A stretch of DNA of 21,013 nt from an uncultured Verrucomicrobiota bacterium (GTDB lineage Bacteria; Verrucomicrobiota; Verrucomicrobiae; Verrucomicrobiales; DEV007), in the NCBI GenBank assembly GCA_902591645.1, contig CACJBM010000036.1:1-21013 (forward strand). Reading direction: 5' to 3'. Both the position numbers and the translations under genes were made by a program. Shown here one piece after another: positions 1-7,921 of the stretch. The notes under the pieces are model-generated. The model saw only the letters and a program-made list of their open reading frames with translations. It had not been told where the DNA came from and did no database searches. Within the stretch, counting starts at the first letter, position 1. Each line of letters begins with the position of its first letter.

Positions 1-402
1 AGGTTCAGACTGATAAAACCCATCATCAGAGGTCGCAGTGAACCTGCCCACATAAAAACCAATCACGATACCCATCATTAAACCCACAGTAATAAGGCCA
101 AGGACCTTAAGCCACCTAGCAATGAAATCTTCAGGCAATTCACCACCATCATCATCACTGATGGACTCCTCATCATCAGAGTCATTCTTATCCTTACGAA
201 CCTCTTCTTTATCTTTTGACCCCTCCGGTTCTTGAACTTTAACATCACCGTCCCGCTCTTCCTCTATAATTTCTATCTCATCATCCTCGGAAGCAGGGAT
301 CAAAAATTTTGTCTCACAAGTTGAGCACCTGCCCTTACTTTGGGCCTTATCATCAGGAACCTCTAAAGGTGTTCCACATTTGGGACATTCAATCTTTAAC
401 AT
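1..402 (-). CDS. Zinc-ribbon (MJ0042-type) single-pass membrane protein, partial, cut by left edge
   Basis: An open frame starts at ATG (402-400) and runs off the left edge without a stop, giving 134 visible residues. The N-terminus MLKIECPKCGTPLEVP followed by GRCSTCETKFLIP has two CxxC knuckles (Cys6/Cys9 and Cys26/Cys29), as in the MJ0042/FYDLN-type zinc ribbons common at the start of proteobacterial and PVC membrane proteins. A very acidic, low-complexity linker (about residues 36-90, rich in Asp, Glu, Ser and Lys) follows. Then comes a hydrophobic segment (about residues 98-115, VLGLITVGLMMGIVIGFYV) that looks like one transmembrane helix. The rest is outside the window. It starts 33 bp after the cytochrome b-c gene on the same strand, so it is probably the distal gene of that operon. 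The zinc ribbon would be cytoplasmic. No specific function can be given. Confidence 0.8.
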   Translation of the reverse strand, partial: MLKIECPKCGTPLEVPDDKAQSKGRCSTCETKFLIPASEDDEIEIIEEERDGDVKVQEPEGSKDKEEVRKDKNDSDDEESISDDDGGELPEDFIARWLKVLGLITVGLMMGIVIGFYVGRFTATSDDGFYQSEP

Positions 403-435
403 CTGAAATAAAGAATAATTATAATAAGTAGCTTC

Positions 436-2448
436 TTATTCTGTAACTATTTTATCAGCATACTCTCCACGCAACCAATCAACAATCAATTCAACGCTCT
501 TTTGATCAAGTTTGCCAGGCTTAGCCTCACCTTTCGCACTCACAGCGTCTAAGAAATTAGGCATCCTGTCATTATCATCACCATAAAATCTTTCATGGCT
601 TGAGTTGCCAATAAAGTCTATGAGCCATTGCCTAGACATATAAGCAGTAAGATCAGGCCCCTTCTTACCCCCCTCTCCCTGAATCTTATGGCAGTCAACG
701 CAGGCAAGATCGTCTTCGCCCATCCATTCAAAACCGTCAGCTATTAATTCTGTATCCTTATTATCAATATCGGATTGAGACTTGAGTTTAGCCTCTGAAG
801 ACAAAGCCGCCGCGAGTCCAGCCACGTCCTCCTCCTCTAGCTCTGTGTCTACAAGGAATTCCAACATCTTACCTTCTTTGAAACTTGTGTTACCAAAGAA
901 TTGATCGCTCTCATAATGTTCAACCGTCAGCACCTTTGAAATCCATTCCCGACTACCTACACCTTTAAGGTCTGGAGCTGATTGCTTATCAGCCAATTTT
1001 TTACTGGTCCCGTCAAGAGCGTTACCGTCTTCGTCATAACCATAGGCATGACAAGATGCGCAGTTAGAAGCAAAGAGTCGCGGTCCCTGAGTCAACGGGT
1101 CAGAATAAAGCAACGAGAGGGCCCCTTCTGGAGGAATACCGCCATTAAATTCAATTAGCTCATTGACCCTATCAGCTTGCTCGTGAGCTCTTTTTACATC
1201 AGCAATGTAAGCCGGATCAGAAGCGTCCTTTTTGAAAGCCATCACGGTCAGAACAACGAAACCGCCAATCAAGACGTAAAGTAAAACGACATTGACCCAA
1301 TGACCAATTTTCTTGAGACCAATCAAAGGCATCATGAATAGCATTGAAGACAAGACTCCAGGCACAATGATGGCTCCGAGAACCAGACCAAATTCGCCTT
1401 GAAAAGGTTCAAACTTTAGCATCAAAAAGAGGGACATGAAGTACCAGTCAGGACGTGCCGCGTTATAGGGTTGAGACGGGTCCGCGGGCGAAGTCAGTTC
1501 GGTGCCTTTCCAAAAAACAAAAAAGAGAACAGCTCCTAGTACCGCAAAACAAACAATCGCATCCCGGAATATTTGATCAGGCCAGAACATACCATCTCGC
1601 TTAGGCCTACGCGCAGAATTATCATCTTTTCCATGAATGTGAAGGAAAACAATTCGAATAATGACGCCAGCAGCTAATGAGCTAAGGACCCATAGTACCC
1701 ATGAAGGATTTGAATCCCTGAATGTATATGCTGCCACGGCCAGGCCAACCGAACCGACAGCCATTAGGTACCAATAATACAATGCCCCTGCTCGACTCGC
1801 AGGCTTAGCCTCAGTGATGCCATGTCTTCTAAATAAATAAATATGCACTCCAATCAAAGCGATTAGCGAGGCCGGAAGAATGCCCGCGTGCAACGCAAAG
1901 AACCGGGTCAGAGTATGATGCCCGTAATCGGATCCACCAATCACAACTTTCTGTAAGTCATCTCCAATGAGAGGGACCACTCCAGCCAAATTCGTGGCAA
2001 CTTTAGTAGCCCAGAACCCCTTCTGGTCCCATGGCAATAAGTATCCAGTGAGAGAAGTTGCCAATGTAATGAAGAGCAAAATAACACCGAACCAGAAATT
2101 AAATTCTCGGGGAGCACGATAAGCACTGTCTATGACGACCTGAACGAGATGCAGAACCAGCAGCACCACCATTATCTGCGCTGTCCAATGGTGAACACCT
2201 CTAAGGATCCATCCGAAAGTTAATTCGTTCTGAATATAGTAAACACTTTCCCAGGCCGTTGTAGCGCTCGGACTGTACGCCATCCAGAGAAATACCCCAG
2301 TTATGAATTGAACCATAATGGCGAAGGTCAAGGTACTACCCCAAACGTAACGCCAACGAGCTCCTCCAGGGACACTCTCAAAGAGTGCCTCTTTAGTGAT
2401 GGATCCAATCCCCGTCCTGTTTTCCAGCCAGCTAAATAGACCTCTCAT
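436..2448 (-). CDS. Cytochrome b fused to two cytochrome c domains (quinol oxidoreductase b/c subunit)
   Basis: This 670-residue protein is the membrane core of a bc1/b6f-type quinol:acceptor oxidoreductase. Residues 1-205 are the cytochrome b N-terminal four-helix bundle. The heme ligands sit at the canonical places: His86 and His100 in helix B, His187 and His202 in helix D. The 14-residue gap in helix D is of the b6 type. Residues about 287-415 match the C-terminal part, starting at FWPDQIFRD, with the Qo-site motif PDWY at 333-336 in place of PEWY. Between them lies an extra stretch of about 70 residues with two hydrophobic segments. From about 450 on are two cytochrome c domains, with CASCH at 463-467 and CVDCH at 583-587; Met629 (DRMPNF) is a possible distal ligand for the second. 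The start ATG overlaps the stop of the Rieske gene (TAATG), so the two are translationally coupled. No separate cytochrome c1 gene is visible, and the fusion probably replaces it. Confidence 0.93.
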   Translation of the reverse strand: MRGLFSWLENRTGIGSITKEALFESVPGGARWRYVWGSTLTFAIMVQFITGVFLWMAYSPSATTAWESVYYIQNELTFGWILRGVHHWTAQIMVVLLVLHLVQVVIDSAYRAPREFNFWFGVILLFITLATSLTGYLLPWDQKGFWATKVATNLAGVVPLIGDDLQKVVIGGSDYGHHTLTRFFALHAGILPASLIALIGVHIYLFRRHGITEAKPASRAGALYYWYLMAVGSVGLAVAAYTFRDSNPSWVLWVLSSLAAGVIIRIVFLHIHGKDDNSARRPKRDGMFWPDQIFRDAIVCFAVLGAVLFFVFWKGTELTSPADPSQPYNAARPDWYFMSLFLMLKFEPFQGEFGLVLGAIIVPGVLSSMLFMMPLIGLKKIGHWVNVVLLYVLIGGFVVLTVMAFKKDASDPAYIADVKRAHEQADRVNELIEFNGGIPPEGALSLLYSDPLTQGPRLFASNCASCHAYGYDEDGNALDGTSKKLADKQSAPDLKGVGSREWISKVLTVEHYESDQFFGNTSFKEGKMLEFLVDTELEEEDVAGLAAALSSEAKLKSQSDIDNKDTELIADGFEWMGEDDLACVDCHKIQGEGGKKGPDLTAYMSRQWLIDFIGNSSHERFYGDDNDRMPNFLDAVSAKGEAKPGKLDQKSVELIVDWLRGEYADKIVTE

Positions 2449-3011
2449 TAAACCTCTACTTTATCCGCAACGCCGGCTTTAAATTTCACAAACGTGACCC
2501 AGACCTCTCCCTCGTCTAAAAGATCAGGATCAACTTCCAACTCATCCAGGCCCCGAGGACTGACGCTTTTCCCTTGAGTACTTCCATCAAAACCGAAACT
2601 ACTCGCATGGCATGGACAGAAAAAGGCAGACCCTTCGGAATTGATGTCAACGCTACAGCCGGCATGAGGGCAGCTCGAATTAAAAGCAACAACTTTACCC
2701 TCATCGGTCCTACGAAGAAAAACCGAACCGATGGGCTTGTTAGGATACTTGGTCCAAGCATCTTTCCTCTCAGCTACTACCTGATAGAGCTTAGGAGTAC
2801 CGTCAGAGGGAATCTCTTCGATACTGGCAAGACGAACCTTTAATCTGCCACCCTTGTCACTGCTCAGTGGGGCTAAGAGCGTAGCTACTCCGACGCCGAC
2901 AGGAACAGAAACCATAGCTCCCCCTAAAACGATACTGGCTGTTTTTTCTAGGAATTGCCTGCGCTCAGGATCATCAGGTTCGATTGGGTCAGTTCGTAGC
3001 GGATCATTCAT
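2448..3011 (-). CDS. Rieske [2Fe-2S] iron-sulfur protein of the bc complex
   Basis: This 187-residue protein is the Rieske subunit that takes electrons from quinol at the Qo site. The cluster motifs are CPHAGC (Cys114, His116, Cys119) and CPCH (Cys132, Cys134, His135). Cys114/His116 and Cys132/His135 bind the cluster, and Cys119-Cys134 would form the usual disulfide. The N-terminus has a twin-arginine-like stretch (PERRQFLEK, residues 15-23) followed by a hydrophobic anchor (about 26-48), the normal uncleaved Tat anchor of Rieske proteins. I place the start at the ATG at 3011 (MNDPLRTDP). A GTG at 3071 would add 20 residues forming a second hydrophobic segment ahead of the Tat motif, which is not expected. 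It is the first gene of the operon with the cytochrome b-c fusion, sharing one base (TAATG). No clear Shine-Dalgarno precedes it. Confidence 0.93.
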   Translation of the reverse strand: MNDPLRTDPIEPDDPERRQFLEKTASIVLGGAMVSVPVGVGVATLLAPLSSDKGGRLKVRLASIEEIPSDGTPKLYQVVAERKDAWTKYPNKPIGSVFLRRTDEGKVVAFNSSCPHAGCSVDINSEGSAFFCPCHASSFGFDGSTQGKSVSPRGLDELEVDPDLLDEGEVWVTFVKFKAGVADKVEV

Positions 3012-3136
3012 AATCAGTATAGCGATACAATGTGCTACAATAGAAACTTCCAAACAAATTAAAACTAACACAAAGAGTTGCTCAGATTGGACTTTTTAAC
3101 GAGACAGGCACTCATTTCTTGTTTTATATTAACAGA

Positions 3137-4087
3137 ATGGCGACAAATCTCCAAAATCGTAGAAATTTCTTGAAATCAGCAAGTGCACTCACAGGAGGAA
3201 TTCTTGGCTCAGGATCGGCCACTTCATCAGCTGCAAATGAGGAACGTCCGCCCATAAACTCTAACTCAATAGGCGTTTCAACTTATTCGTACTGGGGCTT
3301 CAGAAGAAAGGAATTCAGACCCATTGAGAAGTGCCTCGACATTGCTGCTGATCAAGGATTTGACGGAGTCGAAATACTCCAAGTTCAAATGGAAGACTTC
3401 ACTCCATCCTATTTACAGAAAATTAAGAAACATGCTTTCCTGAACGGTTTAGCACTCATGGGATTATCCACTCATCAGGACTTCGTTGATCCCGACGCCT
3501 ACAAAAGAAGGCACAATGTAGAGCAGAGCATATTCTATATCCGTCAGGCTGCTGACTTGGGAATTCCAACGATAAGGATAAATACCGGCCGGTGGAACAC
3601 ATCAAAAAATTTTGATCACCTCATGGAAAACAAAGGCATCGAACCAGTACTCGAAGGGCACACAGAAAAAGAAGGCTACGAATGGGTCATCGATTCGATC
3701 GGAAAGCTGGTCGGGGAAGCAGAGAAAGCCGGAGTAATCCTCGGCTTAGAAAATCACTGGGGACTGGGCCTCACTCCGGAAGGTGTGTTGAAAATAATTA
3801 ATGCAATCAAATCGCCTTGGCTACAGGTCACTTTGGACACAGGTAATTTTTTAGAAGATCCATACGAACGACTTTCAATGCTTGCAGATAAAACAGTTCT
3901 ACTGCAGGCAAAAACCTATTATGGTGGAGGCCGCTGGTATACCCTCGATCTGGACTATAAAAAGATTGCAAAAATCATGCACGAAGCAAATTTTCGCGGA
4001 TGGGTGTCATTAGAATTTGAAGGAAAAGAAGATCCCGTCTCAGGATGCAAAAAAAGCTTAGAACTACTGCGTAAGTCTTTCAGTTGA
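3137..4087 (+). CDS. Tat-exported sugar phosphate isomerase/epimerase-like TIM-barrel protein
   Basis: This 316-residue protein belongs to the xylose isomerase-like TIM-barrel superfamily (sugar phosphate isomerase/epimerase, AP_endonuc_2 fold). The N-terminus NRRNFLKSASALTGG (residues 7-21) is a twin-arginine signal, so it acts folded in the periplasm. Barrel-strand motifs are visible: GFDGVEILQV (74-83), LGLENHWG (202-209), VTLDTGNF (231-238), LLQAKTYY (255-262) and VSLEFEG (290-296). Glu205, Asp234 and Glu293 are likely metal ligands. The usual His on the strand before the last is Gln257 here, so the metal site may differ from well-studied members. I chose the ATG at 3137; an upstream TTG (3119) would only add residues before the Tat motif. 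It is the first gene of a plus-strand cluster with the ABC importer. Exact substrate unknown; epimerase, isomerase or dehydratase are all possible. Confidence 0.85.
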   Translation: MATNLQNRRNFLKSASALTGGILGSGSATSSAANEERPPINSNSIGVSTYSYWGFRRKEFRPIEKCLDIAADQGFDGVEILQVQMEDFTPSYLQKIKKHAFLNGLALMGLSTHQDFVDPDAYKRRHNVEQSIFYIRQAADLGIPTIRINTGRWNTSKNFDHLMENKGIEPVLEGHTEKEGYEWVIDSIGKLVGEAEKAGVILGLENHWGLGLTPEGVLKIINAIKSPWLQVTLDTGNFLEDPYERLSMLADKTVLLQAKTYYGGGRWYTLDLDYKKIAKIMHEANFRGWVSLEFEGKEDPVSGCKKSLELLRKSFS

Positions 4088-4105
4088 TATTTATCCCAAT
4101 TAAAA

Positions 4106-4753
4106 ATGAAATCACTACTCTTAACACTCCTATCCGTATGCTTATTTTCCATCAATGCGTTCTCCGACTCGATCAGAGTCGCATGCGTAGGCGACAGCAT
4201 CACATACGGTGCCGGCATCAAAGACAGAAAAAATATGAATTACCCGGTCCAACTAGGTAAAATGCTCGGGCCAAAATATGAGGTCAAAAATTTCGGTAAC
4301 AGCGGCTCAACGATGCTCAAAAAAGGCGACAAGCCGTTCTGGAGGCAACGGGAATACAAAGCTGCCTTAGAATTTAACCCAAACATAGTAGTCATCAAAT
4401 TAGGTACCAATGACACGAAACCACAAAACTGGAAACATGGGGCAGACTATTCAGCTGATTATAAATCAATGATCTCAGCTTTTGCAAAACTAGAATCCAA
4501 ACCAAAAATTTATATTTGTCTTCCAGTCCCCGTCGTCAAGGCTCGTTGGGGAATAACTGATGAGGTCGTTAACAAAGACATCATACCAGCGCTCAAGAAA
4601 GTTTCCGCTCAAACCAAGTGTGAAATCATCGATTTGAACTCACCATTTAAAGGCAAGCATCAACTGATACCTGATCACGTTCACCCGAACGGCGCCGGAG
4701 CAACCATCATCGCTGAGACTGTTAAAAATAGTATACATAAAAATCAAAAGTAG
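4106..4753 (+). CDS. Secreted SGNH/GDSL-family hydrolase
   Basis: This 215-residue protein begins with a Sec signal peptide (about residues 1-20, cleaved near INAFS-DS). It then shows all SGNH blocks: GDSIT with nucleophile Ser31, NFGNSG with Gly64/Asn65, KLGTND with Asn102, and DHVHPNGAG with Asp190 and His193 as the rest of the catalytic triad. These enzymes hydrolyse esters, often acetyl or other acyl groups on carbohydrates. The short length and clean block spacing fit a stand-alone SGNH domain. It starts 18 bp after the TIM-barrel gene and lies upstream of a sugar ABC importer, so deacylation of a carbohydrate outside the inner membrane is a reasonable inference. The actual ester is not determinable from sequence. 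Confidence 0.9.
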   Translation: MKSLLLTLLSVCLFSINAFSDSIRVACVGDSITYGAGIKDRKNMNYPVQLGKMLGPKYEVKNFGNSGSTMLKKGDKPFWRQREYKAALEFNPNIVVIKLGTNDTKPQNWKHGADYSADYKSMISAFAKLESKPKIYICLPVPVVKARWGITDEVVNKDIIPALKKVSAQTKCEIIDLNSPFKGKHQLIPDHVHPNGAGATIIAETVKNSIHKNQK

Positions 4754-4787
4754 ATAGCCACACCTGAGTCCAAAGATCGGCAGAAAA

Positions 4788-5264
4788 ATGAGAACTAAAG
4801 AATATAAACTTTATACACTACGGCTACTGCCATTGATGTGCTTATTTTTCATTTCAAATCAATCCGAATCTATGGCTCAGATCAAAGCCAATAACAAAAC
4901 TATATCTGGATCAGGTCAGTTCGGAGGAGCTTCGATCACCACTCCAAAATCTTCACCCCTCAAAAGAGAAGTGAAAAAAATCACCTACTTGGCAGTGACC
5001 GATGACAAGGCATGGATCAACAATGAAGGAAAAACCATCAAAGGAAGACTCATTGCGTTTGACCCAGGCAATAAAGAAAAATTCATACCCCCTACAATCA
5101 TTAAAGATAACAACGTACGGATGCTAATAGGCAACAAGGCTTACGTCTTTCCCTTAGAAAAACTCAAAGAAGATAACCGCAAAGAAATCCTAAATCTTAA
5201 AAATGGCTTTAAAGCCCATTATGAGCGAGTAAAACAAGCCCAGAAAAAAAAGGATTCTCAATAG
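4788..5264 (+). CDS. Secreted small protein with SHD1-like domain
   Basis: This 158-residue protein has a signal peptide (hydrophobic LRLLPLMCLFFIS, cleavage probably near SMA-QIK at residues 29-31). A Ser/Gly/Thr-rich stretch follows, then a domain (about 70-140) with the pattern W-x-N-x-x-G-K-x-I-x-G-R-L (KAWINNEGKTIKGRL) ending in VRMLIGNKAYVFPLEKLKED. This resembles the SHD1 (SLA1 homology domain 1) module that is widespread in secreted Planctomycetes and Verrucomicrobia proteins, where 'W+D..GK' and 'vPL.kLs..D' are the landmarks. The C-terminus is Lys/Gln-rich. The assignment rests on pattern memory and is moderate. It lies 34 bp after the SGNH gene and 66 bp before the binding-protein gene, so it is probably co-transcribed. 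Function unknown; a protein- or glycan-binding role is possible. Confidence 0.75.
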   Translation: MRTKEYKLYTLRLLPLMCLFFISNQSESMAQIKANNKTISGSGQFGGASITTPKSSPLKREVKKITYLAVTDDKAWINNEGKTIKGRLIAFDPGNKEKFIPPTIIKDNNVRMLIGNKAYVFPLEKLKEDNRKEILNLKNGFKAHYERVKQAQKKKDSQ

Positions 5265-5330
5265 AACGTTTTTTGCCTCTAATACCAATATAAATAGAAA
5301 CTTTCCAACTAACCGAACTAATCAGAATTC

Positions 5331-6344
5331 ATGAAACTTAAATTCTCAAATATCGTTAAAATATTAACTCTAATCGCCGCCACGATAAACATGGTCTCAT
5401 GCGGAGGAGATTCTAATAAAGAATCCACATCAACTGGATCACAATCAACAGGTGCGAAAGTAAAATTAGCATTTATGACAAATGCTACGGCCGATTTCTG
5501 GTCCTACGGAAAGGCCGGCGCGGAAAAGGCCGCCTCAGAACATGATGATATCGAAATTGAATTCAAAATGGGCGACGGAACTGCCGCCAAGCAAAGGGAG
5601 ATTTGTGATTCTTTACTTGTCAGAGGTTTCAAGGGAATTGCCATCAGCCCACCGAACCCAAAGGGTCAACAAGAAATGCTCAACAGTTGGGCAAAAAAAG
5701 CCTCAATTATTACAGTCGATAGCGATGCCCCAGAGTCCGATCGATTGTTTTACTTAGGAACAAACAATATTGAAGCGGGTCGTCAGGCCGGAGAGCTTTT
5801 AAAAGAAGCATTACCTGAAGGTGGCCAAGTCATGGTCTTTGTCGGGGTCGGAGATCAGGCAAATGCCGTGGAGCGCTATCAGGGACTAAAGGAAGCGGTA
5901 GAAGGAACAAAAATTGAAATCTTAGACCTTCGAACAGACGAAGCGAATATCGGCAAAGCCAGAAGAAATGCTGAGGACACTCTGACAAAATATCCTAACC
6001 TCGCAGGAATGGTGGGACTCTGGGCCTACAATGCACCAGCATGCCTCAAAGCAGTCAGAGACAAGGGAGCCATAGGAAAAGTTAAGATCGTAGCTTTCGA
6101 TGAAGAAGTTGAAACACTCAAAGCCATTGATGCTGGTGAAATTCATGGCACAGTAGTTCAGCAACCATATGAATTTGGATACCAAGCCATCAAGGCGCTC
6201 CGATCAATTGTAATTGAAGGAAAATCACCGCAAGACCTTGAAATTCCTGACACTAGACAGAAATTCATTGCTACGAAAATGATCCGCAAAGGAGGCGGTG
6301 AAGCATATCTGAAGCAATGTCAGGAATGGAAAAGTGGTAATTAA
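5331..6344 (+). CDS. Sugar ABC transporter substrate-binding lipoprotein (RbsB-like)
   Basis: This 337-residue protein is a periplasmic binding protein of the ribose/galactose class (Peripla_BP_4). The N-terminus is a lipoprotein signal with Cys24 after MVS, so it is membrane-tethered. A Ser/Thr/Gly-rich tether (about 25-45) leads into KVKLAFMTNATADFWSYGKAGAEKA, the typical first strand and helix. Other family landmarks are GIAISPPNP (about 102-110), TVDSDAP (about 125-131), GTNNIEAGRQAGELL (about 139-153), VGVGDQANAVERYQGL (about 171-186), VGLWAYNAPACLKAV and VAFDEEVETLKAI. It is followed directly by the ATPase and permease genes, completing one importer. The ligand is probably a monosaccharide or sugar derivative, but not assignable; binding-pocket residues such as Phe and Trp in ATADFW and Asp in DSDAP are the usual type. 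Confidence 0.93.
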   Translation: MKLKFSNIVKILTLIAATINMVSCGGDSNKESTSTGSQSTGAKVKLAFMTNATADFWSYGKAGAEKAASEHDDIEIEFKMGDGTAAKQREICDSLLVRGFKGIAISPPNPKGQQEMLNSWAKKASIITVDSDAPESDRLFYLGTNNIEAGRQAGELLKEALPEGGQVMVFVGVGDQANAVERYQGLKEAVEGTKIEILDLRTDEANIGKARRNAEDTLTKYPNLAGMVGLWAYNAPACLKAVRDKGAIGKVKIVAFDEEVETLKAIDAGEIHGTVVQQPYEFGYQAIKALRSIVIEGKSPQDLEIPDTRQKFIATKMIRKGGGEAYLKQCQEWKSGN

Positions 6345-6379
6345 TACCCCTTTCATCACAGAAATAAAAGACCCTTACC

Positions 6380-7900
6380 TTGAGCGTCACTCCTGACACA
6401 ACTGTCCCTGCACTCCGAATGCATGGGATTAATAAATCCTTTCCGGGAGTTCGCGCCCTCATCGATGTTAACTTCGAAATATCAAACGGAGAAGTCGTAG
6501 CATTAATAGGAGAGAACGGCGCGGGAAAATCTACACTGATGAATATCCTAGGAGGAGTTCATCAGCCAGATTCCGGAACAATCGAGGTTAATAAAGACAT
6601 CACTTCCATAAGGTCAGTCTCCCATGCCGATCAGCTTGGCATAGGCTTCGTCCATCAAGAACTTAACATTCTCGATAACCTTGACGTGGGTGCCAATGTT
6701 TTCCTTGGCAGGGAACCTCGCCGACTTGGGATAATTGACACAAAAAGCATTTCCGAACAGACAAAGCCCTTCATTGAAATGCTCGGTCTCGACATTTCTC
6801 CTGACACTCCAGTCTCAGAGCTATCGATCGGCCAACAACAAATGATCGAGATCGCAAAGGCTCTTTCCAAAAACGCTAAAATCATTATCATGGACGAACC
6901 AACGTCCAGCCTCACTCTGTCCGAAACCGACAAACTCCTAAGTGTCATTTCAGAACTTCGCGCAAAAGGAATTGCCATCATTTATATTTCGCATCGGTTA
7001 GGCGAAGTTAGCCAATGCGCTGATCGCGTAGTCGCACTTCGTGATGGGGCCAATGCTGGAGAACTTTCAAGAAATGAAATTAACCACGATGCAATGGTCA
7101 GCCTCATGGTTGGAAGAACACTCGAAAGAAACACTCATGAGCATTCGCAAATACATACCGACGATAAGGGACTAGAGATATCAAATTTAAGGACCTCCAC
7201 CTATCCAGATTGCAAAGTAAGCTTCCACGTTGCTGCGGGAGAAATCTTAGGAATGGCCGGTCTAGTCGGAGCAGGACGCTCTGAGCTCGCTCAAACCGTA
7301 TTTGGAGTCGACCCGGCCCTCGACGGAGAAGTCAAAATAAACGACGAAGGGGTTAAAAGAGGCTCATCAAGAGCATCAATTAATGCAGGAATATATCTCG
7401 CTCCTGAAGACCGCAAGAGAACAGGACTAGTAACCGAATTTGACATAAGTAAAAATGTTTCACTCGCCTCACTGCAGAAATATTCCAATAAATTAGGCCT
7501 CATTGATAACGGAGCAGAAGAGGTCGCAGCGGAACATCAAGTAGAAAGCTTAAACATTAAGACGCCATCGACCCAAACCCCAGTCATTAATCTGAGTGGA
7601 GGCAATCAACAAAAGGTAGTCCTCGCAAAGTGGCTTTCGATGGAACCAAAGGCCATAATATTTGATGAACCCACCAGAGGCATTGATGTCGGAGCCAAAG
7701 CTGAAATTTATAAGTTAATGCGCAACTTGGCCAAGCAAGGAGTTGCCATCTGGATGATATCAAGCGACATGGAAGAAGTCCTCGGAATCAGCGATAGAAT
7801 TGCAGTCATGCATGAGGGGAAAATTACCGGCGAGATTGAACGCGAAAATTTTTCAGAAGAAGCAATCATGCACCTCGCTGTTGGTGGTAAGAATGAATAG
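6380..7900 (+). CDS. Sugar ABC transporter ATP-binding protein, double NBD (RbsA/MglA-like)
   Basis: This 506-residue ATPase has two fused nucleotide-binding domains, as in RbsA/MglA/XylG. NBD1 has Walker A GENGAGKS (44-51), signature LSIGQQQ (138-144) and Walker B IIIMDEPTSS (158-167). NBD2 has the usual degenerate Walker A GLVGAGRS (284-291), signature LSGGNQQ (395-401) and Walker B IIFDEPTRG (416-424). The start is TTG at 6380: an in-frame stop (TAA, 6365-6367) lies just upstream, and the next ATG (6419) would remove residues that align with the first strand of the family (PALRMHGINKSFPGV compared with the RbsA N-terminus). It lies 35 bp after the binding-protein gene and 21 bp before the permease gene. 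It energises uptake of the ligand captured by the lipoprotein. Confidence 0.94.
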   Translation: MSVTPDTTVPALRMHGINKSFPGVRALIDVNFEISNGEVVALIGENGAGKSTLMNILGGVHQPDSGTIEVNKDITSIRSVSHADQLGIGFVHQELNILDNLDVGANVFLGREPRRLGIIDTKSISEQTKPFIEMLGLDISPDTPVSELSIGQQQMIEIAKALSKNAKIIIMDEPTSSLTLSETDKLLSVISELRAKGIAIIYISHRLGEVSQCADRVVALRDGANAGELSRNEINHDAMVSLMVGRTLERNTHEHSQIHTDDKGLEISNLRTSTYPDCKVSFHVAAGEILGMAGLVGAGRSELAQTVFGVDPALDGEVKINDEGVKRGSSRASINAGIYLAPEDRKRTGLVTEFDISKNVSLASLQKYSNKLGLIDNGAEEVAAEHQVESLNIKTPSTQTPVINLSGGNQQKVVLAKWLSMEPKAIIFDEPTRGIDVGAKAEIYKLMRNLAKQGVAIWMISSDMEEVLGISDRIAVMHEGKITGEIERENFSEEAIMHLAVGGKNE

Positions 7901-7921
7901 CAAAGAATCAGAAATCAAGTA

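Noticed and set aside
412..442. AGAATAA/TTATTCT inverted repeat between cytochrome b-c and zinc-ribbon genes as a terminator
   Set aside because: It is entirely A/T apart from a few bases, overlaps the cytochrome stop codon, and has no U-tract; chance in AT-rich sequence is likely.
2448..3071. Longer Rieske ORF from GTG at 3071
   Set aside because: It adds a hydrophobic stretch ahead of the Tat-like anchor, which would give two membrane segments; the ATG at 3011 gives the normal family layout.
3012..3136. Divergent promoters between the Rieske operon and the sugar cluster
   Set aside because: A promoter pair is expected here, but no hexamer pair with proper spacing stood out on either strand, so no site is called.
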